Source of the DNA: Pseudalkalibacillus berkeleyi
Lineage (GTDB): Bacteria; Bacillota; Bacilli; Bacillales; Fictibacillaceae
Reading direction: 5' to 3'
Assembly: GCF_021608225.1 (NCBI RefSeq)
Contig: NZ_JAKIJS010000001.1
Location: forward strand, 434,001-498,000
Length of the DNA stretch: 64,000 bases
Shown in pieces: positions 36,316 through 44,412 of the stretch; position 1 is the first letter of the stretch, and each line of letters starts with the position of its first letter. The translations under genes and the position numbers were made by a program. The notes under the pieces are model-generated. The model did no database searches and was not told the origin of the DNA. It worked only from the letters and a program-made list of their open reading frames with translations.

Positions 36316-36551
36316 ATTTTATTCCAGCGGCAATAGTTGCACTCAGATTACCGATTCTCATTGATATTCTCGTGTTCATCGACATGTATAAAAGATTTGT
36401 TAAGAAGGTCAACATCACTGCATTCTACACGCCATTTGATGAGATTATGGGCCAAACGGAAGTTAAGTTTCATGAAGAACAACAGTATGTTTATAAAGAA
36501 GATGAAGAACAAGGTGACGATAAAGATAAAAATAAAAAGCTTTTTAAATAG
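36312..36551 (+). CDS. Small hypothetical protein with one membrane segment and acidic tail
   Basis: ATG at 36312 overlaps the stop of the kinase gene (ATGA). The 79 aa protein begins hydrophobic (FIPAAIVALRLPILIDILVFI) and ends with a highly charged, Asp/Glu/Lys-rich tail. I do not recognise it. A longer frame in another phase over the same bases is not supported, because it has no ribosome binding site. Confidence 0.6.
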   Translation: MNFIPAAIVALRLPILIDILVFIDMYKRFVKKVNITAFYTPFDEIMGQTEVKFHEEQQYVYKEDEEQGDDKDKNKKLFK

Positions 36552-36582
36552 GGTTAGGATTAGGTTTGAAAAGGAGTATGGG

Positions 36583-36960
36583 ATGAAGAGAGCGCTCATT
36601 ATTCTTATGTTAGTGGCTTTGTTAGGCTGTAGTGGTGAGGAAGTGATGCAACCCGACACACCTGTAAAAGCGTCAACTTTAATGAAGCACAGCATGGATA
36701 TTCAAAACTACGAAGCATTTCAACGATTGTTTTTTGAAGAAGCGAAAGGAACAATTTCTAAAGAGGAATTCGAAAAGCTTGGAGGTCTCACAGCCGAAGC
36801 GACAGACTACCGTGAGCATATGCTGCTTACTTTTTCGAATGGCGAAATGGTATTAGTAGAATTCGCTCCCAAGCTTGAAGAAAAAGAAGATTATCAAATC
36901 GTGAATGTCATTCCAGTACCTGAAGACGTAAAGGCATTCTTTAATTCGTATCGAAAGTGA
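36583..36960 (+). CDS. Small lipoprotein
   Basis: ATG at 36583 lies six bases after AAGGAG. The signal peptide ends in a lipobox (LVALLGCSGEE), so the 125 aa protein is probably lipid-anchored at Cys16. The mature part (LMKHSMDIQNYEAFQRLFFEE) is helical and charged, recalling small NTF2-like Bacillus lipoproteins. It is the last gene before a 52 bp array. Confidence 0.75.
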   Translation: MKRALIILMLVALLGCSGEEVMQPDTPVKASTLMKHSMDIQNYEAFQRLFFEEAKGTISKEEFEKLGGLTAEATDYREHMLLTFSNGEMVLVEFAPKLEEKEDYQIVNVIPVPEDVKAFFNSYRK

Positions 36961-36990
36961 GATGTGGTGAAAGCACTTTGGGAGCATTGA

Positions 36991-37310
36991 GTGCTCGGTA
37001 GTGAGGATATTGGTATACGGAGCACCTAAAGAGGTTCAATGAGTGCTCGGTAGTGAGGATATTGGTATACGGAGCACCCATAGAGGTTCAATGAGTGCTC
37101 GGTGGCGAGGATATTGATTTACGGAGCACCCATAGAGGTTCAATGAGTGCTCGGTGGCGAGGATATTGATTTACGGAGCACCCATAGAGGTTCAATGAGT
37201 GCTCGGTATCGAGGAAATTGATTTGAGGAGCACCTAAAGAGGTTGAATGGGTGCTCGGTATCGAGGAAGTTGATTTACGGAGCACCTAAATAGGTTCAAT
37301 GTGTGCTGGG
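36991..37310. repeat. Tandem array, 52 bp period, six full copies plus a partial
   Basis: GTGCTCGG begins at 36991, 37043, 37095, 37147, 37199 and 37251, and a partial copy (GTGCTGGG) at 37303: exactly 52 bases every time. Each unit has an inverted repeat GTGCTC-N23-GAGCAC joined by a linker with AAAGAGGTTCAATGA. It fills most of the 450-base gap between the lipoprotein and the aminopeptidase. Confidence 0.97.
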
Positions 37311-37410
37311 GTATTAGAGGAAAACGATTTGACTGAAATAAAAAGGAATTCCCTACCAGTTAGCGAACATAACAGACAGGCTATAAATATCGCGTTTAGG
37401 AGATGAAAGA

Positions 37411-38544
37411 ATGAGAGATGAAAGATTAATTCAATTAGCAAAGACACTTGTGAATCACTCGATCGAGTTAAAAGAAAATGAAAGAGTCATGATTACAGGT
37501 AGTGTGCAGGCAAAGCCATTAATGAAAGAAATCATAAGAGAAGTACATCGTGTAGGTGCAGAGCCTTTCTTGGATTTAAGAGATGATGAACTAATGGTTG
37601 AGGTAGTTAAGAAGTCGACAAAATCTTCTGCCGAAATTCAACGGAACTGGTTAGAACGAAAACTAGAAGACCTTGATGCATTCATTTTCGTTCGGGCTGT
37701 TGAAAATGATGCTGAAATGTCCGGCGTACCCTCTGATATTTTACAAGAATACGGAAAAGTTATTCGCAGTGTAAATACGGTCATTATGAACGAGCGCAAA
37801 TGGGTACTGCTCAACTATCCGACACCTGCCGCTGCTCAAAAAGCGAAGATGGGTACAGAACAATACGAGGATTACTTGCTTGAGGTATGTAGTGTTGATT
37901 ATAAAAAGTTGGCTGAAAAGCAAAAGCCTCTCGTTGAATTGTTAGAGCGAACAGACAAAGTACGCTTGGTTGCTCCAAATACAGATTTAGCATTTTCAAT
38001 TAAGGATATTCCAGTTATCGCAAGTCATGGAAAGCGGAATATTCCAGATGGTGAAGTATTCACCTCTCCAGTAATAGATAGTGTAAATGGAATGATCAGC
38101 TTCAATACCCCATGCCCTTATAGAGGGATTACGTTCAACAACGTATCACTCACGTTCAAAGACGGAAAGATCATTGATGCGACGAGTGACAACACGGAAA
38201 AATTAAATGAAATACTCGATTCTGATGAAGGAGCACGTTATGTAGGTGAGTTTGCAATCGGACTTAATCCACTTATCAATGATCCAGTTGGAGATATTTT
38301 GTTTGATGAAAAGATTAATGGAAGCATTCACTTCACACCAGGACAAGCTTATGAAGATGCGGATAACGGCAACCGTTCTATGGTCCATTGGGACATGGTA
38401 CTGATCATGAAAAAAGCATTCGGTGGTGGAGAAATCTACTTCGACGATCAACTTATCCAGAAAGATGGGATCTTCCAACCAGCAGAGCTCCAAGGACTGA
38501 ACCCAGAACAACTCTTGAAAAAAGAAGAAGAAGTAAAAGTATAA
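37411..38544 (+). CDS. M29-family metallo-aminopeptidase (AmpS/PepS-like)
   Basis: This 377 aa cytoplasmic peptidase has the thermophilic aminopeptidase (M29) pattern: NIPDGEVFTSPVIDSVNG, then GARYVGEFAIGLNPLIN, INGSIHFTPGQAYEDA and SMVHWDMV. The Glu and His residues in these blocks are the metal ligands of the family. It releases N-terminal amino acids from peptides. The length is slightly below the usual 400-410 aa, but all blocks are present. ATG follows GGAG. Confidence 0.92.
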   Translation: MRDERLIQLAKTLVNHSIELKENERVMITGSVQAKPLMKEIIREVHRVGAEPFLDLRDDELMVEVVKKSTKSSAEIQRNWLERKLEDLDAFIFVRAVENDAEMSGVPSDILQEYGKVIRSVNTVIMNERKWVLLNYPTPAAAQKAKMGTEQYEDYLLEVCSVDYKKLAEKQKPLVELLERTDKVRLVAPNTDLAFSIKDIPVIASHGKRNIPDGEVFTSPVIDSVNGMISFNTPCPYRGITFNNVSLTFKDGKIIDATSDNTEKLNEILDSDEGARYVGEFAIGLNPLINDPVGDILFDEKINGSIHFTPGQAYEDADNGNRSMVHWDMVLIMKKAFGGGEIYFDDQLIQKDGIFQPAELQGLNPEQLLKKEEEVKV

Positions 38545-38603
38545 TCATCAGATAAAAATACAATAAAGTTGCCTTAACAGTTTTACTGCAGAGGTCAAAG
38601 CGA

Positions 38604-38644
38604 AACGCACTGAATTTCTCAAATGAAATTCACAGTGCGTTTTT
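38604..38644 (+). terminator. Terminator of the GCACTG hairpin family (copy B)
   Basis: AACGCACTG pairs with CAGTGCGTT, with an inner AATTTC / GAAATT stem and a small CA bulge, then T5. It probably ends the aminopeptidase transcript. Confidence 0.88.
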
Positions 38645-38720
38645 AATTGTTATATCAAAGATTCCTTAGATATTGATGATAAATAGCATATTCGTACCGT
38701 GAAAATGGCGAAAACCAATT

Positions 38721-38897
38721 ATGACGGATAGAAAGAAGCTGCTAACAACAACTTTTAGCAATGTTATAACATGCTTGGAAGAAAATAGTGAAATTGAAGA
38801 TGATGACTTATTTGTAGGATTATCAGCAACATCTTACGTAATAGGGCTGAACCATTTGCTGGTTCAGCCCCTTTTATATTGCATTGATATCGATTAG
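38721..38897 (+). CDS. Orphan 58-codon frame, possibly a gene remnant
   Basis: The frame MTDRKKLLTTTFSNVITCLEE continues to TAG at 38895. It has no good ribosome binding site, and a terminator hairpin lies inside its 3' part. That suggests the decayed 5' end of a gene whose remainder was lost, or a chance frame. The 466-base gap between 38544 and 39011 holds only this and two hairpins. Confidence 0.25.
   Translation: MTDRKKLLTTTFSNVITCLEENSEIEDDDLFVGLSATSYVIGLNHLLVQPLLYCIDID
38844..38875 (+). terminator. Terminator-like hairpin
   Basis: A perfect GGGCTGAACCA stem with a five-base loop is followed by CTTTTAT. No firm gene precedes it. Confidence 0.75.
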
Positions 38898-39010
38898 CGT
38901 ACAATGTAAAATATGGAAAAATCATTTTCGTGGGTTATATGTAGCACTATTCTAGGATAAAGACCGGCTACTTTATTATTTGTTCCAATAAGAAGTGAAA
39001 GTAGGTACAT

Positions 39011-39313
39011 ATGAAAAAAATACTTATAATCGGTTTCACTCTTTTTATCGTTACTAGCATTTTATTATTTGGACCTTATCAATTATACCCAGAAATCAAT
39101 GAGGAAAAAGCTCTTAAGGAGTTTATTTCAAAAGACCACAAGTTTAAGGGGCATAAGGTGATAGATATTGACTACAAGGGAAGCGATACCTATTTTGTTC
39201 AAACTAGAGCAGGGGAGCAAATTAAGAGCTTTATTGTGATGAGATACGAATCTTCTGTAATGAATGGTCATTGGAAGGTATTTGAAGAAACATCTAAGGA
39301 ACAGTATTATTAA
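39011..39313 (+). CDS. Small hypothetical exported protein
   Basis: This 100 aa protein has an N-terminal hydrophobic segment (ILIIGFTLFIVTSILLF) and a soluble rest (KVIDIDYKGSDTYFVQTRAG). It may be anchored outside the membrane. It is the first of six closely spaced small genes. The function is unknown. Confidence 0.6.
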   Translation: MKKILIIGFTLFIVTSILLFGPYQLYPEINEEKALKEFISKDHKFKGHKVIDIDYKGSDTYFVQTRAGEQIKSFIVMRYESSVMNGHWKVFEETSKEQYY

Positions 39314-39342
39314 ACTTACCGTTATAAAGAAAGGAGAAATCT

Positions 39343-39600
39343 ATGAAACTTCTTGCTGCAATTCTATTGCTTGTTAATTCAACCATTTTCGCGCTTTGGT
39401 TGATGAATGCACAATATTTATTTTCATTTTGGGGTGTCGTTGTTTGGGTGACATCTATAATTGTAGGGATTTTGGTTTATAAACGCCTAATAGGTTCAAC
39501 AACTCTTTTAAAAAGAGTCTTAATAGCGTCAAATTATCTTATGATTTTTTTATTCGCTTTAACGATTGCCATTCAATTCATTACAAGTTCTATGCCATAG
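39343..39600 (+). CDS. Small membrane protein, three transmembrane segments
   Basis: ATG follows AAAGGAG. The 85 aa protein is nearly all hydrophobic, with segments near 3-20, 27-46 and 60-80 separated by YKRLIGSTTLLKR. The family is not recognised. The gap to the next gene is 13 bases. Confidence 0.62.
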   Translation: MKLLAAILLLVNSTIFALWLMNAQYLFSFWGVVVWVTSIIVGILVYKRLIGSTTLLKRVLIASNYLMIFLFALTIAIQFITSSMP

Positions 39601-39613
39601 ATGAGGAGGAGAC

Positions 39614-39940
39614 ATGTTAATACTCGAATTGATATCTAATCCTGCCTTTATTATCACATTAATCATCGTGACGATTATATCTTCTATTCAAACTTATAGA
39701 TATAAGAATAGGGAAAAAATAGATGAGGGATTCTCATTAATTTATTATAAGCTCAGTTATCGACGCAAGTTGAAACGTTCGATTTGGACTAATAGTATCA
39801 TTGCGTTGTTATTTACTATTACTGCGCTAACTTTGGACATGGATTTAACATCATTCTTACTCATCTTGTTTTTGATCTTTCTTCTATCTTCTGTTGAAAT
39901 AGCTTATAACTATCGGATGTGGAGACGGAAAGAACAATAG
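39614..39940 (+). CDS. Small membrane protein, three transmembrane segments
   Basis: ATG follows GAGGAGGAG. The 108 aa protein has a first helix (residues 9-27), a basic loop (YRRKLKRSIW), two further helices and a basic tail (RMWRRKEQ). It is not similar enough to its neighbours to call a duplication. The function is unknown. Confidence 0.62.
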   Translation: MLILELISNPAFIITLIIVTIISSIQTYRYKNREKIDEGFSLIYYKLSYRRKLKRSIWTNSIIALLFTITALTLDMDLTSFLLILFLIFLLSSVEIAYNYRMWRRKEQ

Positions 39941-39972
39941 AAATATTATAAACGAGTGAGAGGAGCATAGTT

Positions 39973-40101
39973 TTGATACAAATCGTCTTTTTAATTATTC
40001 TAATTATTTCTTTAAGTATGATTATTAAGAATCAGCGAACGATGAAACACCAAAATGAATACATCATTGAACTTTTGGAAGAGTTTAAGTACAAGAGATA
40101 G
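39973..40101 (+). CDS. Very small single-pass membrane peptide (42 aa)
   Basis: TTG at 39973 lies eight bases after GAGAGGAG. It reads IQIVFLIILIISLSMIIKNQR, one membrane helix, then a charged helix (HQNEYIIELLEEFKYKR). The layout matches the 60 aa gene at 48736: an N-terminal helix followed by a charged coiled coil. It is too short for usual gene-calling cut-offs. Confidence 0.5.
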   Translation: MIQIVFLIILIISLSMIIKNQRTMKHQNEYIIELLEEFKYKR

Positions 40102-40114
40102 GGAGATAGAGAAC

Positions 40115-40429
40115 ATGTATACATATGAATCTTTTGAAATATTAGGGGCTTTTACGTTGCTACGACCGGTATTCATCACATTTTTAGTAATCTCACTCCT
40201 GTTATTTGTAACCGTCTTATTACCTAAACCAAAGACAAAATTTCTGAACTTATTTACGGTCATTTCAATTTCAATCATTTCTTTAATTGTTTCTACGCAA
40301 GTTCTTTATTATGATGCGATTATTGTGGATGAGATTGGACTTGGTGGAGACGAAGTGACCACTTATATGTACATTATAGTTGCGGTATTTAGTATTATTA
40401 ACCCGCTCATTTACTTCGTTCGGAAATAA
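40115..40429 (+). CDS. Small membrane protein, three transmembrane segments
   Basis: ATG at 40115 is preceded by AGGGAG; the longer in-frame version would overlap the previous peptide. The 104 aa protein has segments near 12-40 (including a KPKTK break), 50-68 and 80-100. It follows the 42 aa peptide by 13 bases. The family is unknown. Confidence 0.62.
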   Translation: MYTYESFEILGAFTLLRPVFITFLVISLLLFVTVLLPKPKTKFLNLFTVISISIISLIVSTQVLYYDAIIVDEIGLGGDEVTTYMYIIVAVFSIINPLIYFVRK

Positions 40430-40444
40430 TGAAGGAGTTTTTAG

Positions 40445-40642
40445 ATGAAGAAAAGCACGAAGATCAGCTTTACAGTCATTTATATCATTTTAATTGTCGG
40501 GATCATTCAATTTAATTTTGATGAAAATTATCTAAACGATTATATTGGATCGTATTTAATGCTCGTCTTGATGTTGGTCACAGCTGTACATACAATTATG
40601 AGAGAGCGCTCAGAAGGTAAAAAGAAAAATCTCTATATTTGA
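40445..40642 (+). CDS. Small membrane protein, possibly frameshifted
   Basis: This 65 aa protein starts with ATG after AAGGAG and has two membrane helices (about residues 9-23 and 36-50), ending RERSEGKKKNLYI. An open tail in another frame runs on to TAG at 40707-40709 and reads ISIFDALYLVAVVGLIIWSS, a clear membrane helix after a basic stretch. A one-base change in the GAGAGAG run near 40600 would join them into a three-helix protein. I treat the frameshift as likely but unproven. Confidence 0.55.
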   Translation: MKKSTKISFTVIYIILIVGIIQFNFDENYLNDYIGSYLMLVLMLVTAVHTIMRERSEGKKKNLYI

Positions 40643-40753
40643 TGCATTATATTTAGTAGCTGTCGTTGGTCTAATCATTTGGTCAAGTATTAAGTTCTAT
40701 TCGATGTAGGTGAGAGACTACTTATTTTTATGCATAAGAAAGAGGGGGTTAAA

Positions 40754-41173
40754 ATGAAGCGGGTCGATGTTGTTTATTCGCTTATTTATGATGAGAAAAG
40801 GAACAGTGTGTTAATGGTACAAAATAGTAAGCGAAACGATTGGTCATTACCTGGTGGAGCAGTTGAGGAAGGGGAAACACTTACAGAAGCAGCAGTTAGA
40901 GAGTGTAAGGAAGAAACAGGTTTAACAATTGAAGTAGGGAATATCGTGAGTGTGAATGAAGCATTCATGAAAAAAGAGAGCCATCATGCGTTATTCATTA
41001 CATTCGAAGCGAAAATCATTTCTGGTGAAGTCTTGATTCAAGATACAGAAACGATCTCAGATGTACAATGGATGGATGTTGAAAAGGCGAATGAGTTGAT
41101 GCCTTATCATGAAAATGGCATAAAGGAACTGCTAAGTTCATCCATTCGATATGAATTCGAAGGCTTGAAATAA
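40754..41173 (+). CDS. Nudix hydrolase
   Basis: ATG at 40754 follows GAGGGGG. The 139 aa protein has a full Nudix box: GGAVEEGETLTEAAVRECKEE then TGL. It is shorter than average but complete. It is one of four Nudix proteins in the window (also 34.4, 49.0 and 53.7 kb), which are not close copies of each other. The substrate is unknown. Confidence 0.9.
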   Translation: MKRVDVVYSLIYDEKRNSVLMVQNSKRNDWSLPGGAVEEGETLTEAAVRECKEETGLTIEVGNIVSVNEAFMKKESHHALFITFEAKIISGEVLIQDTETISDVQWMDVEKANELMPYHENGIKELLSSSIRYEFEGLK

Positions 41174-41292
41174 AGGAAATCGTGCAACGTATTCTCCACA
41201 CCTAACAGGGATTTATGGAAATGAATCGAATGTAGTATTAAGCTTTAGTATTACATTTCGGATCAACTCAATTGGGGAGGGGAATTCTTTTC

Positions 41293-41574
41293 ATGATAGA
41301 ATTATTAGCTCTCATATTATTCTTAGGTAGTTGGATCCTGTTTTATCGGAATAAAATGAATAACCGACCAAATTTGAAGCTTGGGCTTACGATGGTTGGT
41401 GTTTCGATCTTTTATTATTTCGCCGGCATTGGATGGGCGTTCTTTCAAAAAAGTAATGAAATCGCTACGGGGGCAATTATTTTTTCACTAGGACTCCTCG
41501 GTAGTAGCTTCATCATGCTAATTTCTCACTATGTAACTACGACTGTTAGGAAGAGAGGATCGAAGTACTTTTGA
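41293..41574 (+). CDS. Small membrane protein, three transmembrane segments
   Basis: ATG at 41293 lies ten bases after GGGGAGGGG. The 93 aa protein has helices near 3-17, 30-50 and 60-80, with basic loops (YRNKMNNRPNLKLG) and a basic tail (RKRGSKYF). The function is unknown. Confidence 0.6.
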   Translation: MIELLALILFLGSWILFYRNKMNNRPNLKLGLTMVGVSIFYYFAGIGWAFFQKSNEIATGAIIFSLGLLGSSFIMLISHYVTTTVRKRGSKYF

Positions 41575-41632
41575 TCTTTTCACCTATTGGACTAAAGACT
41601 ACTCTAAACGCACTATTTATATCATTTCTCCA

Positions 41633-41656
41633 AACACGACATATGTCGTGTTTTTT
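41633..41656 (+). terminator. Terminator before the carboxypeptidase gene
   Basis: A perfect AACACGACATATGTCGTGTT palindrome is followed by T6. Confidence 0.9.
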
Positions 41657-41724
41657 CGTTATGGAAAGGAGTTCGATTTTTGAAAAAGAATGTAAGAAAA
41701 GAGAAATATTACAGGAGGGATATT

Positions 41725-42936
41725 ATGCGAAGCAAGAAGAAAATAGCGATGTTGTGCAGTACCGTTCTATTGTCAGCAGGTTTAATTAGTCCCACCTTTG
41801 CTGATTCTCCAAATAAAGGCGCGCAAGCTTCGGAGAACAAAAATTATTCTACCTCTGCTTTTATTAGTCACGATGAGTTAAGCAGGAGTCTCGAACAAAT
41901 CGAGAAAACGAGTAAAGGGACAGTTGAGGTTGAGGTAGCTGGTCATTCCAATCAAGGAAGGGAAATTTACACGGCCACAGTTGGAACGGGTGACAAAGTG
42001 TTATTACTACAAAGTGAAATACACGGGAACGAAAAAACAGGAACAAGAGCATTGTTGAACATTCTTAAGCATTTAGGATCCAACAATTCCCCAGAAGCGG
42101 AATATATACGAGAAAATGTAACGATTGTTGCCATGCCAATGATTAATCCCGATGCAACTGAATTGAATCGTAGAGGAAATGATCTGTCATGGAGTGAAGT
42201 GGAGGAAGCATTCCCTCAATTAAATGGTGTCACACCATCTTGGAATTACTATACTTATCAAAATGAATACTGGGACTATGCATCGAATCCAGGATTTGAT
42301 GTAAACCGTGATTTTAACCCTAATCTTGACTACATGCCTCAGCCAGAGGATTTTCCAGGCAAATCTGAAAAACCGGGTTGGTACATAACGCCGGAAGCGC
42401 AGACTGTTCGTGATGTGTACAAAGATCTTAAGGAACAGTTTGGAACAGTAGATGTATTCGTTGATCTGCATCACCAAGGTGTTTATCAAATTGAAGGTAG
42501 TGGTGAGCCGGTAACACTATCTCTATCAGGACAATTTGTTCCCGACTCGGAAGCGACAGAAGGTGGGAAATACGCTGAATATGCAGATCAATATAACATC
42601 GATCTATCTAAACAATTAAGCGTAGCTGCCTATGATGCTTTACAAGAGATGGGAAATTCTCCATTCGCTAATATTTCCTTGTATCCGCAAGAATTAGATC
42701 TTCCAGGTACAGCACTCGGTGCATTCGCATTAAATGGGAGCGGAACAGTTTTGTTTGAGGTTACTGGACAAACACAAAGCTACGGGCAAAAAAGAATAGG
42801 ACAACTCGTGAAAGCGGTAGAAACGGGGCTGTATGGAATTATAAACGGAGTAGCATCTGATGGTGTATATGAAATCAACACGGACAGATACGACGACATC
42901 CCACTTACAGACCGCAGCCAACAATACGGACATTAA
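41725..42936 (+). CDS. Secreted M14-family zinc carboxypeptidase
   Basis: I chose ATG 41725, which follows CAGGAGGG; an in-frame TTG at 41680 also has AAGGAG and would add 15 residues before the signal peptide. The signal ends near ISPTFADS. The M14 domain has the zinc motif HGNE in SEIHGNEKTGT, the third ligand in FVDLHHQGV, and the catalytic Glu in VLFEVTGQ. NPDATELNRRGN and GFDVNRDFNPN also fit. It should trim C-terminal residues from extracellular peptides. With the S8 proteases nearby this suggests a secreted peptide-degrading set. Confidence 0.92.
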   Translation: MRSKKKIAMLCSTVLLSAGLISPTFADSPNKGAQASENKNYSTSAFISHDELSRSLEQIEKTSKGTVEVEVAGHSNQGREIYTATVGTGDKVLLLQSEIHGNEKTGTRALLNILKHLGSNNSPEAEYIRENVTIVAMPMINPDATELNRRGNDLSWSEVEEAFPQLNGVTPSWNYYTYQNEYWDYASNPGFDVNRDFNPNLDYMPQPEDFPGKSEKPGWYITPEAQTVRDVYKDLKEQFGTVDVFVDLHHQGVYQIEGSGEPVTLSLSGQFVPDSEATEGGKYAEYADQYNIDLSKQLSVAAYDALQEMGNSPFANISLYPQELDLPGTALGAFALNGSGTVLFEVTGQTQSYGQKRIGQLVKAVETGLYGIINGVASDGVYEINTDRYDDIPLTDRSQQYGH

Positions 42937-42948
42937 TATGGAAAAAGG

Positions 42949-42988
42949 AGCTCCCCAAGATGACTTTAATAGTTCACTATTGGGTGCT
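42949..42988 (+). terminator. Terminator of the carboxypeptidase gene
   Basis: GAGC-CCCAA pairs imperfectly with TTGGG-GCTC and is followed by T7. Confidence 0.75.
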
Positions 42989-43010
42989 CTTTTTTTATTA
43001 ACTCCTGTTA

Positions 43011-43120
43011 TGCACAATAAAATCGATATATGCACGATAATCTTGATATATGCACGATAATCTTGATATATGCAAGATAATCTTGATTTATGCACAATAA
43101 ATTCGGTATATGCACGATAA
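43011..43120. repeat. Tandem array, 20 bp period, 5.5 copies
   Basis: Units of TGCACGATAATCTTGATATA or close variants start at 43011, 43031, 43051, 43071, 43091 and 43111. The reverse complement (ATTATCGTGCA...) aligns with the units at 2546 and 12831. It lies in the 315-base gap before the GyrI-like gene. Confidence 0.95.
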
Positions 43121-43251
43121 TAAACAATTTTCAACTAAACAAGTTTATCCTAAGGAAACCAAATCCAGGAAAGCTGTTTAAAAAAAAGAAGGTTTTAGCT
43201 GGGAATGTATTGAAGGATTTGGGATGACCTCAATCCTATTTAAAGGAGATA

Positions 43252-43734
43252 ATGACCTTGAATCCTAGAATAGAAGTTTTACCTGAAAAGAAATTGGTTG
43301 GTATGAACATGGAGATGTCATTCAATCAGGATCGAACGCCTGAACTTTGGGGATTGTTCATGCCGAAGCGTAGGTACGTTCAAAACCGAGTAGATGATAA
43401 GTTTTACTCTATGCAAATATACGATGGTTTATTTCGTTTCAAGCAATCTGATCCAAACCGTGCATTCCAAAAGTGGGCTGCGGTTGAGGTCACTGATTTT
43501 ACAAGTGTGGAGAATGACTTTGATACATATCTTTTACAAGGCGGAAAGTATGCTGTCTTTATCCATAATGGTCCTGCGCATGCGTTCATGAAGACTTTCT
43601 CATATATATTTGAAACATGGTTACCAGCATCGGAATATGAACTCGACAACCGTGAACATTTTGAGTGCATGACGGAAGACTATCATCCTGCTGATCCTAA
43701 CGCTACAGAGGAAGTTTGGATTCCGATTAAATAA
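43252..43734 (+). CDS. GyrI-like effector-binding-domain protein
   Basis: This 160 aa protein fits the GyrI-like/AraC effector-binding fold: PRIEVLPEKKLVGMNMEMS at the start, GGKYAVFIHNGPAHAFMKTFSYIFETWLP in the middle, and a C-terminal EEVWIPIK strand. The start is ATG 43252 or, with better spacing after AAAGGAG, TTG 43258. Such domains bind drug-like ligands. It is distinct from the broken GyrI-like gene at 8.7 kb. Confidence 0.82.
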   Translation: MTLNPRIEVLPEKKLVGMNMEMSFNQDRTPELWGLFMPKRRYVQNRVDDKFYSMQIYDGLFRFKQSDPNRAFQKWAAVEVTDFTSVENDFDTYLLQGGKYAVFIHNGPAHAFMKTFSYIFETWLPASEYELDNREHFECMTEDYHPADPNATEEVWIPIK

Positions 43735-43759
43735 TTTTACACGTAAAAAGGAGTTTTGT

Positions 43760-44008
43760 ATGAAGTTAATCAAGCAATCTATTATTGGATCCGTTGTCTT
43801 ACATATCATTTATTTTGTAGGTATGATGATCATCGGGTATTTTAAAACGGTAAATGTACAACCGAATAGTGAGAGCGCGATTGCACTAGAGAATGAGGTA
43901 GCATTTGGAGCTACTATTGCTCCATCATTTTATCTGGTTACATTTATTAGTGCTGCTGTTCTTTGTGGTGTATTATTGTTTTCATATCAACGTTTTTTAA
44001 AGCGATAA
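43760..44008 (+). CDS. Small membrane protein, two transmembrane segments
   Basis: ATG at 43760 follows AAAAGGAG. The 82 aa protein has helices at about 6-27 and 53-75 separated by a polar loop (TVNVQPNSESAIALENE). The family is not recognised. It lies between the GyrI-like and tautomerase genes. Confidence 0.62.
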   Translation: MKLIKQSIIGSVVLHIIYFVGMMIIGYFKTVNVQPNSESAIALENEVAFGATIAPSFYLVTFISAAVLCGVLLFSYQRFLKR

Positions 44009-44040
44009 ATGACAATCTAATATAAGGGAGACCAAAGCTC

Positions 44041-44241
44041 ATGCCGTACATTAATGTTCAGATTACTAAAGGTGCAACTCGCGATCAGAAGGAACAGATC
44101 GTGAAAGAGTTTACGGATACGATGGTAAATGTCCTTGGTAAAAATCCAGCGCACACTCACATTGTAATCCAAGAAATAGAAGAGGAGAACTGGGGCTTTT
44201 CAGGAATGCTAACGGATAATTTTAGAAAGAACGCAAAGTGA
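44041..44241 (+). CDS. 4-oxalocrotonate tautomerase family enzyme
   Basis: This 66 aa protein has the catalytic N-terminal Pro after Met removal (MPYINVQITKGATRDQKEQIV) and the conserved Arg position is plausible near residues 13-14. VQITKGATRDQK and HTHIVIQEIEEENWG match the small tautomerases that interconvert 2-hydroxymuconate and 2-oxo-3-hexenedioate. The physiological substrate in Bacillus is usually unknown. ATG follows AGGGAG. Confidence 0.9.
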   Translation: MPYINVQITKGATRDQKEQIVKEFTDTMVNVLGKNPAHTHIVIQEIEEENWGFSGMLTDNFRKNAK

Positions 44242-44254
44242 ATAATGAAATAGA

Positions 44255-44288
44255 AAATGTTACTCCTATTAGAGGGGTAACATTTTTT
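44255..44288 (+). terminator. Terminator of the tautomerase gene
   Basis: An AATGTTACTCC / GGGGTAACATT stem is followed by T6. Confidence 0.88.
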
Positions 44289-44412
44289 ACATATTAATGA
44301 GCGATATGCGAATTAAGGTTTTTAGGAATACCCGCTTAGGGTATAAAGTGATTAGGGTGCAATTGAATGAATACATAGCGATTGTTTGAGAACTTATATA
44401 ATTGAGGTGATT

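Noticed and set aside
36337-36582. N-terminal extension of the lipoprotein frame
   Set aside because: The extension overlaps a better supported gene (36312-36551), has no ribosome site, and would bury the lipoprotein signal.
23884-37310. The repeat arrays as CRISPR
   Set aside because: Whole units repeat, including the part that would be the spacer; there are no unique spacers and no cas genes.
41571-41789. A 72-codon frame over the carboxypeptidase start
   Set aside because: It crosses a terminator and overlaps the signal peptide of the real gene in another frame, with no domain signal.
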